Source: an uncultured Bacteroidales bacterium (lineage in GTDB: Bacteria > Bacteroidota > Bacteroidia > Bacteroidales > F082). From it: 41,679 nt of DNA. Numbering within the stretch: position 1 is the first letter of the stretch; the number at the start of each line of letters is the position of its first letter. Of the stretch, positions 32,894 to 41,259 are shown piece after piece. Location: the NCBI GenBank assembly GCA_900317055.1, contig ONFF01000026.1:1-41679 (forward strand). The letters are read 5' to 3'. The notes below the pieces were generated by a model. That model searched no databases. It saw nothing but the letters and a program-made list of their open reading frames with translations, and had not been told where the DNA came from. A program made the position numbers and the translations under genes.

Positions 32894-35800
32894 ATGGAAC
32901 TGATTGATAATGTCACCAAGACGCTACGCGATGACTTAACCGTGGAGATTAAGTCGGCAAGCAAGATTTCAATGGCTGCTTGCTGTTTCTCCATCTATGC
33001 CTTTCAGGAGCTGAAGGAGCAACTCAAAGACATCAAGGAGTTGAGGTTTATCTTCACTTCGCCCACGTTCACCGCCGAAAGAATCGACAAACAACGGCGT
33101 GAATTCTACATCCCACGCATCGACCGTGAACGCACCCTTTATGGCTCTCCCTTTGAAGTCCGACTTCGTAACCAGCTCACACAAAAGGCCATCGCCATCG
33201 AATGCGCCGATTGGATTAAAAACAAAGTCCGTTTCAAGTCAAACACTACTAATAACACCCTCCCCGGATTCATCAATGTCGAAAACGACGACACACATAC
33301 CTATACGCCAGTAAACGGCTTCACCACAACCGACTTGGGCTGTGAGCGCGGCAACAGCATGATGAACTTCGTCAACAAGGTGGATGGTGCCAACGCCCGT
33401 CAGTATCTCCGTGTGTTCAACGAGCTTTGGAATAACGAAAAGGACTTTGCCGATGTCACTGACGACATCATCGATCATATCTCCAACATCTACCGCGAAA
33501 ACTCCCCAGAGTTCATTTATTTCGTCACCCTCTACAATATCTTCAACGAGTTTCTTGAAGATATTTCCGAGGATGTTCTGCCCAACGAGGCCACAGGCTT
33601 CAAGGACAGCCAAATCTGGAACAAACTCTACGACTTCCAAAAAGATGCGGCACTGGCCATCATCAACAAGCTGGAGAAATACAACGGCTGCATCCTTGCC
33701 GACAGTGTTGGTCTGGGTAAGACCTTCACCGCACTGGCCGTCATCAAATACTACGAAACGCGAAACAAGAATGTCCTGGTGCTCTGTCCCAAGAAACTTT
33801 GCGACAACTGGATGACCTATCGCACCAACTACATCACTAATCCCATAGCTGGCGATAGGCTTGCCTATACAGTGTTGTTCCATTCCGACCTTTCGCGTGT
33901 TGGTGGCCGCTCCAATGGCATGGAGCTGGAGAAAATCAACTGGGGCAACTACGACCTGGTTGTGATTGACGAGTCGCACAACTTCCGTAACGGCGGCAAA
34001 ATCACAAGGGACGATGACGACGATGACCCGCGTGAGAACCGTTACTTGCGCTTGATGAACAAGGTGATTCGTGCTGGCGTGAAAACCAAGGTGCTGATGC
34101 TCTCGGCCACACCTGTCAACAACCGCTTCAACGACCTCAAAAACCAGCTGCAGCTGGCCTACGAGGGCGACACCAAAAGGATGGACGCACTGCTCAACAC
34201 CAACACTTCAATTGACGACATCTTCCGCCAAGCGCAGAAGGCTTACAACATCTGGGCAAAACTCCCCAACGAAAAGCGCAACACCGAAAGGCTCCTTGGG
34301 ATGCTCAGTTTCGATTTCTTCGAGGTGCTCGATTCGGTCACTATTGCCCGAAGCCGCAAGCACATCGAGGCGTATTACAACACCGAAGCCGTCGGCAAGT
34401 TCCCGCTTAGGCTTCCGCCTATCTCGCGTCGTCCGTCGCTCACCGACCTTCCGTCGGCCATCAACTACAACGAAATTTTCAACCAGCTCCAGAAGCTCAA
34501 TCTGGCCATCTACACGCCTTCGGAATTTATCCTGCCAAGCAAGATGGCAAAGTATGCGCTGGACCCTGAGACACACGGCGCAGGCCTTTCCTTGGTAGGC
34601 CGTGAAATGGGTATCCGTCGAATCATGTGCATCTTAATGCTGAAGCGTCTCGAAAGCTCCGTCAATTCTTTCCGGCTCACACTGACTCGTTTGCTGAAGC
34701 TCATTTCCAACACCATCGATACGATTGACCGCCATGAGGCTTATATCAATGTGGAAGAGGTTGATGATTACGATTTCGACATTGAAGACTCCGACAACGA
34801 TGCCTTTGTGGGCACTAAGAAAAACAGGATTGCCTTGGAAGACATCGACTATATCAGCTGGCGGCAATACCTCCAAAGCGATAAGGAAGAGCTGGAGCTT
34901 ACCCGCTTGATGCTCGACGACATCACCCCTGAGCACGACAGCAAGCTTCAGCAGCTCATTGCCGACCTTCGCGACAAGTTCGCTCACCCCATCAACGGTG
35001 ACAACAAGAAGGTGCTTATCTTTACAGCCTTTTCCGATACTGCCGTTTATCTCTACGACAACCTGGCCAAGCCCATCAAGCAGAAATACGGGATGGACAC
35101 CGCCTTGGTCACAGGCGACGTGGACGCGCGCAGCACGCTGAAGTTGAAGGAAAAACTCGACTTCAACAAAGTGCTGACCCTCTTTTCGCCCATATCCAAG
35201 GAAAAAGAGTCCATCTATCCCAATATCCATGAGGAAATAGAAGTCCTCATCGCCACCGACTGCATTTCTGAAGGTCAGAACTTGCAGGATTGCGACTACC
35301 TCATCAACTACGACATCCACTGGAACCCCGTGCGCATCATCCAACGCTTCGGTCGTATCGACCGTATCGGCTCCAAAAACGATGTCATCCAGCTGGTAAA
35401 CTACTGGCCTGACATGACGCTTGACGAATACATCGACCTCAAAGGCCGTGTCGAAGCCCGTATGAAGGTCTCTGTGCTCACCTCAACAGGCGACGACAAT
35501 CCCATTTCTCCCGAGGAGAAAGGTGATTTGGAATACCGCAAGGCTCAACTGAAGAAGCTTCAGGAAGAAGTCGTCGACATCGAGGAGATGAACAACGGCG
35601 TTTCCATCATGGATCTTGGCCTCAACGAGTTCCGCCTTGACCTGCTGGAATATATGAAGACCCACGAGGATGTGGAGCATACGCCCTTCGGCCTCCACGC
35701 CGTTGTTGGCCACAACGAGTTCACCGAGCCAGGTGTCATCTTTGTGCTGAAGAACCGCAACAAAGGTGTCAACATCGACAAAAAGAACCGTCTGCACCCA

Positions 35801-36127
35801 TTCTATATCGTCTATTTGCGCAACGACGGCTCAGTGGTGGTCAACCACCTTTCGCCCAAGGAGTTGCTCGACAAGTTCCGCAGCCTCTGCAAGGGGAAGA
35901 ACATGCCGCAGACCTCGCTCTGTCGTGAGTTCAACAAGGAAACTCGTGACGGCTTCAAGATGGCGCACTACTCCAAGCTGCTGGGCGATGCCATCAACAG
36001 TATCATCACTGTGAAGGAAAACAGCGACATCGACAGCTTCCTTGAAGGCGTTCAGGGTGAGCTGTTCACGAAGGAAATCAAAGGCTTGGATGACTTTGGA
36101 CTAATCGACTTTTTAATCGTGAGATAA
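32894..36127 (+). CDS. SNF2-like helicase with N-terminal PLD-like region
   Basis: This 1077-residue protein is an SF2 helicase of SNF2/RapA type. An N-terminal PLD-like region (MELIDNVTKTLRDDLTVEIK ... ELRFIFTSPTF) precedes the motor. Motif I is ADSVGLGKT, motif II VIDESHNFRN, motif III LSATPVNN. The second RecA lobe has KVLIFTAFSDTA, ATDCISEGQNLQ and motif VI IIQRFGRIDRIGS. Such helicases occur beside DUF4391 and type III-like methyltransferases in defence loci. It is complete and has its own -7 box. Its stop overlaps the DUF4391 start (TAATG). I infer an anti-phage translocase subunit. Confidence 0.9.
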   Translation: MELIDNVTKTLRDDLTVEIKSASKISMAACCFSIYAFQELKEQLKDIKELRFIFTSPTFTAERIDKQRREFYIPRIDRERTLYGSPFEVRLRNQLTQKAIAIECADWIKNKVRFKSNTTNNTLPGFINVENDDTHTYTPVNGFTTTDLGCERGNSMMNFVNKVDGANARQYLRVFNELWNNEKDFADVTDDIIDHISNIYRENSPEFIYFVTLYNIFNEFLEDISEDVLPNEATGFKDSQIWNKLYDFQKDAALAIINKLEKYNGCILADSVGLGKTFTALAVIKYYETRNKNVLVLCPKKLCDNWMTYRTNYITNPIAGDRLAYTVLFHSDLSRVGGRSNGMELEKINWGNYDLVVIDESHNFRNGGKITRDDDDDDPRENRYLRLMNKVIRAGVKTKVLMLSATPVNNRFNDLKNQLQLAYEGDTKRMDALLNTNTSIDDIFRQAQKAYNIWAKLPNEKRNTERLLGMLSFDFFEVLDSVTIARSRKHIEAYYNTEAVGKFPLRLPPISRRPSLTDLPSAINYNEIFNQLQKLNLAIYTPSEFILPSKMAKYALDPETHGAGLSLVGREMGIRRIMCILMLKRLESSVNSFRLTLTRLLKLISNTIDTIDRHEAYINVEEVDDYDFDIEDSDNDAFVGTKKNRIALEDIDYISWRQYLQSDKEELELTRLMLDDITPEHDSKLQQLIADLRDKFAHPINGDNKKVLIFTAFSDTAVYLYDNLAKPIKQKYGMDTALVTGDVDARSTLKLKEKLDFNKVLTLFSPISKEKESIYPNIHEEIEVLIATDCISEGQNLQDCDYLINYDIHWNPVRIIQRFGRIDRIGSKNDVIQLVNYWPDMTLDEYIDLKGRVEARMKVSVLTSTGDDNPISPEEKGDLEYRKAQLKKLQEEVVDIEEMNNGVSIMDLGLNEFRLDLLEYMKTHEDVEHTPFGLHAVVGHNEFTEPGVIFVLKNRNKGVNIDKKNRLHPFYIVYLRNDGSVVVNHLSPKELLDKFRSLCKGKNMPQTSLCREFNKETRDGFKMAHYSKLLGDAINSIITVKENSDIDSFLEGVQGELFTKEIKGLDDFGLIDFLIVR

Positions 36128-36729
36128 TGTTTGCCCTTCCTGCCACAACGGAAATCAAGAAGTCGTTGCCGAAAAAGGCCATTTACGAGAAGTTCGGCTT
36201 GAAATCGGCGCAGCGCGAAGCCTTTGATGCCGACATCAGTCGCATAGACATCGTGAATGTGATCTCGCCCTCCACCATGCCTGGCTTGAAGGAAGGGGAA
36301 CGGGTGAAAGAATTCTATGTTTTGCTCGTCACGCTGAAACGCCAGCACTATGACGAGAAAAATATCCTGCTTTTGACCAAGTTGATTAAACAGAACATGA
36401 TTTTTGCTTTGGTTTACGGCGACATGGTGCGTTTTGCTGTTGTCCACGAAAAGCTCTTTGTCATGGATTGGGAATTGTTGGAAGATGCCGCATTGCCCCT
36501 AATGGGACTTGACTTGGACAAGGTGTGGGAGAATCTGGTAACGACCATCGGCAGCTTCGAGGTGATGGAAGGCGTGACCATGGAAGAACAGATTGCCATT
36601 GATGGCGAGAAGCTGAAGAAGATAAAGGCCATTGAAAGCCTCGAAAAGAAACTGAGGGTGGAGAAGCAGCCGAAGAAGAAGTATGAGATGTATCAACAAT
36701 TGTGCGAGTTGAAGGAGCGGTTGGAATAG
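36127..36729 (+). CDS. DUF4391 domain-containing protein
   Basis: This 200-residue protein matches DUF4391, a partner of SNF2-type helicases in defence loci. Seen are FALPATTEIKKSLPKKAIYE, DIVNVISPSTMPGLKEGERV, FYVLLVTLKRQHYDEKN and a C-terminal coiled coil (EKKLRVEKQPKKKYEMYQQL). No enzyme motif is visible. It overlaps the helicase gene by one base. The methyltransferase that would usually follow lies about 4.5 kb further on. Confidence 0.88.
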   Translation: MFALPATTEIKKSLPKKAIYEKFGLKSAQREAFDADISRIDIVNVISPSTMPGLKEGERVKEFYVLLVTLKRQHYDEKNILLLTKLIKQNMIFALVYGDMVRFAVVHEKLFVMDWELLEDAALPLMGLDLDKVWENLVTTIGSFEVMEGVTMEEQIAIDGEKLKKIKAIESLEKKLRVEKQPKKKYEMYQQLCELKERLE

Positions 36730-36744
36730 CCCCTGTTCCTTTCA

Positions 36745-36771
36745 ATAAACGTATCAATTTGTTACGTTTAT
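36745..36771. repeat. Inverted repeat, candidate recombination site
   Basis: ATAAACGTA (36745-36753) and TACGTTTAT (36763-36771) are perfect 9-bp arms around a 9-base centre. A degenerate second copy follows about 40 bp later (ATAAACGT then ACGTTAT). It lies 15 bp after the DUF4391 stop, at the left edge of the AT-rich insert, and resembles a tyrosine-recombinase core. Confidence 0.45.
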
Positions 36772-36837
36772 TCGCGTAATATTCGTGTTTTACCCGATTT
36801 TATTTGATAAACGTAAAAATTCCGACGTTATAACCGA

Positions 36838-36864
36838 AGAGGGTGACCGAACCGATCACCCTCT
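36838..36864. terminator. GC-rich hairpin after DUF4391
   Basis: AGAGGGTGA and TCACCCTCT form a 9-bp stem around CCGAACCGA. No T-run follows directly, so it may be a weak or Rho-dependent terminator of the helicase-DUF4391 transcript. Confidence 0.4.
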
Positions 36865-36994
36865 TGTCACGACTAAACAGTTGTTTTAAAAGTACAAAAT
36901 GTTCATGCGTTGATTTTGGTGAATAAGTAGTGCGGTCACCAGGCCGGACCGCTTCGGCCGCTCGATTCTGACGGGATGAGCTGCCCGAAACGAC

Positions 36995-37270
36995 TTACAG
37001 ATTGCTTGGAACTGGCACTAACTCCGTGGTTACATCAAAAACATCTGTTCTCCCGTTGCAGGAATTGCAAAGTGGTGTGATGTACCAATGCTGGTCGGTG
37101 CTATAAGCTTTTTGCACATGAGCACCGACAAGGTTCATTGTGTTGTAACAGTTCGTCGCACCGCAATAACGGGCTTTCTTGCCAGTCATTGCTTCCCAAT
37201 ACTCTAACCAAGAGCTATATCCTCTCGGAGCTTGGAATCTGCTTGATCCGATTACATTTTTTACTAGCAT
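36995..37270 (-). CDS. Small HNH-like zinc protein
   Basis: This 91-residue protein reads RGYSSWLEYWEAMTGKKARY, then C36-x4-C41, VGAHV with His51, and HWYITPLCNSCNGRTD with C68 and C71. The paired cysteines plus GAHV and a final CN are like a small HNH or zinc-ribbon protein found widely in bacterial accessory regions. The ATG at 37270 was chosen because no frame extends further upstream. It points away from the AbiL-like genes and lies inside the AT-rich insert. Function is unknown; a nuclease role is possible. Confidence 0.7.
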   Translation of the reverse strand: MLVKNVIGSSRFQAPRGYSSWLEYWEAMTGKKARYCGATNCYNTMNLVGAHVQKAYSTDQHWYITPLCNSCNGRTDVFDVTTELVPVPSNL

Positions 37271-37354
37271 ATCGAAAGATGGTTCATGTTCGACATCCTA
37301 TTCCCTGATAGTTCAGCTTCAGCCCAGTTGCTTTATACAGGTGCTGAAGTATCC

Positions 37355-37452
37355 TGTCAAGGAAAACATGTCAAGTTTCGTGCCATTGCATTAATTCTGT
37401 CAAAATCGCATATAAATATGACAAATTTTCAATTTTATATGTCAATCTGACA
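37355..37452. promoter_or_regulatory. Cluster of six TGTCA/TGACA sites
   Basis: TGTCA occurs at 37355, 37369, 37398 and 37440, and TGACA at 37419 and 37448. The last pair forms TGTCA-ATC-TGACA. All lie in the AT-rich region upstream of the ATPase promoter at 37500-37531. The density suggests a repressor or activator array. Confidence 0.6.
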
Positions 37453-37498
37453 ATAATAATGCAAAATATTGATATAAAATGTAAAAATATGCGATTTT
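37402..37498. promoter_or_regulatory. 12-bp inverted repeat AAAATCGCATAT at the promoter
   Basis: AAAATCGCATAT (37402-37413) and ATATGCGATTTT (37487-37498) are exact inverse copies 73 bp apart. The right arm ends next to the -33 box. A looping operator or an invertible flank is possible. Confidence 0.6.
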
Positions 37499-37499
37499 A

Positions 37500-37531
37500 T
37501 TTGGTGATTTGGATACAAAAGTGTATTTTTG
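37500..37531 (+). promoter_or_regulatory. Canonical Bacteroidota promoter of the ATPase-RloB operon
   Basis: TTTG (37500-37503) and TATTTTTG (37524-37531) are separated by 20 bp, matching the -33/-7 consensus. The ATG at 37574 lies 42 bp further on. Confidence 0.75.
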
Positions 37532-37573
37532 CGGTGTTAATAACCAATCTTGGCAATAAACACAGTTAATGTT

Positions 37574-38863
37574 ATGATACAAGAGCTTAAAATAAAGAAC
37601 TTTATGTCGTTCAGGGATGAGGTGACACTCAATTTCGAAGCGACAAAAGACAAGACCTTTGAAGATAGCCATATTGTTGAGGTGGCTCCTGGAGTTCGGT
37701 TGCTCCGTTTTGCAATGGTATATGGTGCTAATGCTTCGGGTAAGTCAAACCTTCTTTATGCGTTGGAGTTCCTTCGTAGTTTTGTTTTTGAGAAAACAAC
37801 GGATTTGGAGGAACAAACTGGAACTACTCCATTTAAGTTGGATGCTGTTACGCCCCAAGAGCCTTCCGAATTTAGCCTGAAGTATTTTCTTGGTGACATC
37901 AGATATTGGTATGAGCTTAAGTTGGACCAAAAAAGGGTCTATTTGGAACGGCTGTTTTATTATACTTCTGCGCAACCCACAAAGCTGTTTGAGCGAACAT
38001 GGGAGAGAGGCGAGTCCGTGCTCTATTTTAATCCGGCCGTTGTGAAAATAAGTACGACAGCTAAAGAAGAGCTTTCCTTGAAATGCCTTCCCAATATGTC
38101 GTTCTTTGCGGCTAGAGCACAAGTCAATGTGTCTATGCCGGAGATAGATACGGCAAGAGAGTGGTTCAGAAATGGTGTTATGCCAATCGTTGAGCCTGAA
38201 ACTGAGATGTTTGAATATGCAAGCGAAAAAATGTTGGATGATGATGGACTCAAAAAGTATTTGTTGAACTTTGTCAACCATGCTGATTTCAATATCTCAG
38301 ATGTGAAAACGGATTTGGTCAAAAGACCACTTTCCAAAAGGTTTGTTGACATGATGCTTTTGGATGAAAGCACCCCTGCCAATGTCAAGGAGCAGTTGAA
38401 AAAGGATACAAGTATTGATAGCGTAAGGACCCAGTTTGTCCATTCTGTTAGGAATGTTCGAGGGGAAGAAACCTATACATTACCCGCTGGCAGCCAATCA
38501 GCTGGCACGATGCGTACCATTGGAATAGAAGCAGGCATCTTTGAGGCTTTGAACAAACAGGCTTTCCTTTTCATAGACGAAATTGAATCCTCTTTGCATC
38601 CCGATTTGGTTGAGTTTATTATTGAGCAGTTTCTTTCGCAGCGCAATAGGGCGCAATTGCTTGTCACAACTCATTATGATCCCTTGTTAAATACCGTAGG
38701 GGACGACCTCATTCGCAAAGATTCTGTTTGGTTTACGGAAAAAGACGAAACGGGAAACACCGACCTTTATTCTTTGGTGGAATTCAAGGGATTGAATAGA
38801 ATTTCTTCGTTGCAAAAGGCTTATCGCAATGGAGTCTTTGGGGCATTGCCTAATATTAAATAA
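37574..38863 (+). CDS. AAA family ATPase, AbiLi/RloA-like
   Basis: This 429-residue protein is an ABC-type AAA ATPase. Walker A is GANASGKSN near residue 50, after LKIKNFMSFRDEVTLNFE. The C-terminal half has the signature ending in AGTMRTIGIEAGIFEALNKQ, Walker B FLFIDEIESSLHP and the switch VTTHYDPLL. This layout is typical of the OLD/RloA/AbiLi type. Its partner is the RloB-like gene 9 bp later. ATG 37574 was chosen because it follows a canonical promoter; an upstream TTG at 37550 is also in frame. Abortive infection is the likely role. Confidence 0.85.
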   Translation: MIQELKIKNFMSFRDEVTLNFEATKDKTFEDSHIVEVAPGVRLLRFAMVYGANASGKSNLLYALEFLRSFVFEKTTDLEEQTGTTPFKLDAVTPQEPSEFSLKYFLGDIRYWYELKLDQKRVYLERLFYYTSAQPTKLFERTWERGESVLYFNPAVVKISTTAKEELSLKCLPNMSFFAARAQVNVSMPEIDTAREWFRNGVMPIVEPETEMFEYASEKMLDDDGLKKYLLNFVNHADFNISDVKTDLVKRPLSKRFVDMMLLDESTPANVKEQLKKDTSIDSVRTQFVHSVRNVRGEETYTLPAGSQSAGTMRTIGIEAGIFEALNKQAFLFIDEIESSLHPDLVEFIIEQFLSQRNRAQLLVTTHYDPLLNTVGDDLIRKDSVWFTEKDETGNTDLYSLVEFKGLNRISSLQKAYRNGVFGALPNIK

Positions 38864-38872
38864 ACTGTTCCC

Positions 38873-39454
38873 ATGGCGAGAAAAGCATCCATAAGAATAA
38901 AGAAAAGCCCGATACCTACCCTTATTGGGGCGGGTATTACCGAGCAATGGTATTTCAAGCATTTGAAAACGCTGAAGGATTACCGCGTAAAGATACGCCC
39001 TCGCTTTTTTGGAACGGAAACGGCCAATGGCATGGCGAAAAGGATTGAAGAAGTGCTTCAGAATGATGGCTTTGCCATTTGTGTATTTGATGCCGATGTG
39101 TCAACGTGGAATGAGTTGGAGCTTAAAAAATGGAATGCCCTCCGGCGAAAGTATAAGGACAATCCATCGGTGTTGCTTTGTGATTCGCTTCCGTCAATAG
39201 AGTATTGGTTTTTGTTGCATTACGAAAACACGAATCGCTTTTTTGGCACTTCTCGTGCTGTTGGTGAAGAACTGAAAAAGTTCATTTCGCAATATGATAA
39301 GACCGAGCAATTCCTTCAAAACCCAAAGTGGGTGGCAGATATGATTGGGGAAGGCCGTATGGAAGAAGCATGCAATAGGGCAGAAATGTTTGGGGTTGAA
39401 GGTGAGTCATATACGAATGTTTATAAGGCGGTCAAGTTAATGGGAAATAAATAA
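38873..39454 (+). CDS. RloB-like protein, AbiLii homologue
   Basis: This 193-residue protein matches RloB/AbiLii. Seen are a basic start (MARKASIRIKKSPIPTLIGA), GITEQWYFKHLK, a FAICVFDADVSTWNE strand with an acidic pair, LLCDSLPSIEYWFLLHYE and WVADMI. The E-x-D and SxPSIEYW motifs are consistent with a TOPRIM-like nuclease fold. It follows the ATPase by 9 bp, and the pair corresponds to the AbiL/RloAB arrangement. The DUF4365-like gene starts 3 bp after its stop. Confidence 0.88.
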   Translation: MARKASIRIKKSPIPTLIGAGITEQWYFKHLKTLKDYRVKIRPRFFGTETANGMAKRIEEVLQNDGFAICVFDADVSTWNELELKKWNALRRKYKDNPSVLLCDSLPSIEYWFLLHYENTNRFFGTSRAVGEELKKFISQYDKTEQFLQNPKWVADMIGEGRMEEACNRAEMFGVEGESYTNVYKAVKLMGNK

Positions 39455-39457
39455 GAC

Positions 39458-41248
39458 ATGAATCCAATTAAGGTAGAGCAGAATGCGGTAGATGAAGTCA
39501 GAGCTTGCTTTGACGATTGTGATAGAATACTCGCTGGAGTTCAAACTAACGATAAAACTATTGCTTGGGATGGACATTTGTATCTTTTTAATGATTCAAA
39601 TTGTAGAAAAGATTCGTATTATGCTAAAATTCCGGTTCAAGTTAAAGGGGTGAGCTGTTCGGAAAAGCATCCCGATATTATTAATTACTCCATTGACATT
39701 GCTGATCTTAAAGCATATAAAGATGATGGTATAGCATTTTTTGTGGTTTATATAAATAAAAGAATTAAAACGGTGTATTATGTGCTTCTTGCCCCAATTG
39801 AAATCAAAGCCATAATATCAACATGTTCTGAACAAAACAGCAAATCCATTTCATTAAAGAAACTGGATTGCTCAAATTCAAATGAATTGGACTTGTTGTT
39901 TAGAGTTTTTTATGATGATTGTAAACGCCAAAAGAGTATAGTGGATCAACCTATCTTATCTTTTGAGAATTTGAAGGATTTGGGAAATCCAAAATTGACA
40001 ATTTATGGTTTTACTTCTAGTGAGCTGGCGAATATACCAAGAGCATTGGCAAAAAAAGATGCTTTCGTTTATGCGAATATTGAGAACGGGACGATAAACT
40101 ATCTTTATCCAGTTGGCACGTCTAGATGTGCCATAGCAATTACACAGGAATGTAAAAAGCCAGTCTGTATTGGTGGTAAGAAGTACTATGATAGCTATTC
40201 GCTAACTAATAAAAGAGAAGGAGACGTAGTTGCAATAGGGAAGTGCCTGTTCATTACAATGCTTGATAATGATGTGCAGAATCTTCATGTTATAGTTGAT
40301 TTTGATGTTACTAGATACAATTTGTCTGAAGCTATTAATGCGTTGGGGTTTTTGTTGGCATTATCCTCAAATAAGTACCTCACTATTGGCAGTTGTGACT
40401 TGAATATGGACCAGGAAAAAGGTAGTGGGGCTGATATGTTGGCGGGTTTGTCGGATTTGCAAGGATTGCAAACAAGGCTTGAGAAATTGAAAAAAGCCTT
40501 GGATGTTTTGCATGTCAAGGATGATTTGGATCTGAAGCTGATGGAGAAAGATTCAGATAGATTTATTGATATTTTGATTTCAGCTTTTGTTGACAATAAA
40601 GAGGTGATTGAGAAGCAAGATGTGGGATTAATTACTGAAATAGGGTTGTGTAATATCAATGTTTTGGTATTGGCGGCAAAGACAGGAGAAAACACCTATC
40701 ATCTGTATGACTTTTTTAATTGTCCATTTGATTTACACGGGTCGTATGGCGATGATAAGGTCTTTCCCATAACGCCATATGCTATTCTTGACAAAGACAA
40801 AATTCTCAAGTATTCCAATATTGACTACTCTGATATTCTTTCTTCTTTTAAAGCAATCATGAATAATAATCTTAAGTGTTTTCATATTGCTAATACCGTG
40901 GGATTATATTTACTCCTCGCATATGATGAACAAATAACGAAGAATGAAATATTGATTAATACCGCTAAAGAAGTGTTTGATTGGTTGTATGAGGTTGAGG
41001 ATGATGAACTATCGAAATTGTCTAGCAGACTCAATGTTCTTCAAATAAAAAAGCGGTTAGGGTTGATAGGCGATTCTGAAAAGGAAGAACTGTTCGAAAT
41101 TGCTGAAAACACAGAATCAGATGATGTAAAATTCGCAGCGTATCTGCTTCTTGATGATAATGCCTTTGCGATGAGAAGTTTTAATAGATTAGATGCAGAG
41201 GTTCAAGATTTTTACCGAACTTTGCCAATATTTCATTTCGTAAAATAA
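39458..41248 (+). CDS. DUF4365-like nuclease with large C-terminal domain
   Basis: This 596-residue protein has an N-terminal PD-(D/E)XK-like fold: EQNAVDEVRACFDDCD, D38 in AWDGHLYLF, and Q61-V-K63 in KIPVQVKGVS, which is the DUF4365 pattern. The rest, about 480 residues, is not recognised; the last third is helical. It begins 3 bp after RloB and ends 11 bp before the methyltransferase. It is AT-rich like the genes before it. A third toxic subunit joined to the AbiL-like pair is a reasonable inference. Confidence 0.7.
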   Translation: MNPIKVEQNAVDEVRACFDDCDRILAGVQTNDKTIAWDGHLYLFNDSNCRKDSYYAKIPVQVKGVSCSEKHPDIINYSIDIADLKAYKDDGIAFFVVYINKRIKTVYYVLLAPIEIKAIISTCSEQNSKSISLKKLDCSNSNELDLLFRVFYDDCKRQKSIVDQPILSFENLKDLGNPKLTIYGFTSSELANIPRALAKKDAFVYANIENGTINYLYPVGTSRCAIAITQECKKPVCIGGKKYYDSYSLTNKREGDVVAIGKCLFITMLDNDVQNLHVIVDFDVTRYNLSEAINALGFLLALSSNKYLTIGSCDLNMDQEKGSGADMLAGLSDLQGLQTRLEKLKKALDVLHVKDDLDLKLMEKDSDRFIDILISAFVDNKEVIEKQDVGLITEIGLCNINVLVLAAKTGENTYHLYDFFNCPFDLHGSYGDDKVFPITPYAILDKDKILKYSNIDYSDILSSFKAIMNNNLKCFHIANTVGLYLLLAYDEQITKNEILINTAKEVFDWLYEVEDDELSKLSSRLNVLQIKKRLGLIGDSEKEELFEIAENTESDDVKFAAYLLLDDNAFAMRSFNRLDAEVQDFYRTLPIFHFVK

Positions 41249-41259
41249 CACACATAAAT

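Noticed and set aside
36930-36990. tRNA-like GC-rich hairpin
   Set aside because: GCGGTC/GACCGC makes one short stem but no cloverleaf with anticodon arm was found.
37550-37573. TTG start for the AAA ATPase
   Set aside because: The ATG at 37574 is conserved in type and well placed after the promoter.
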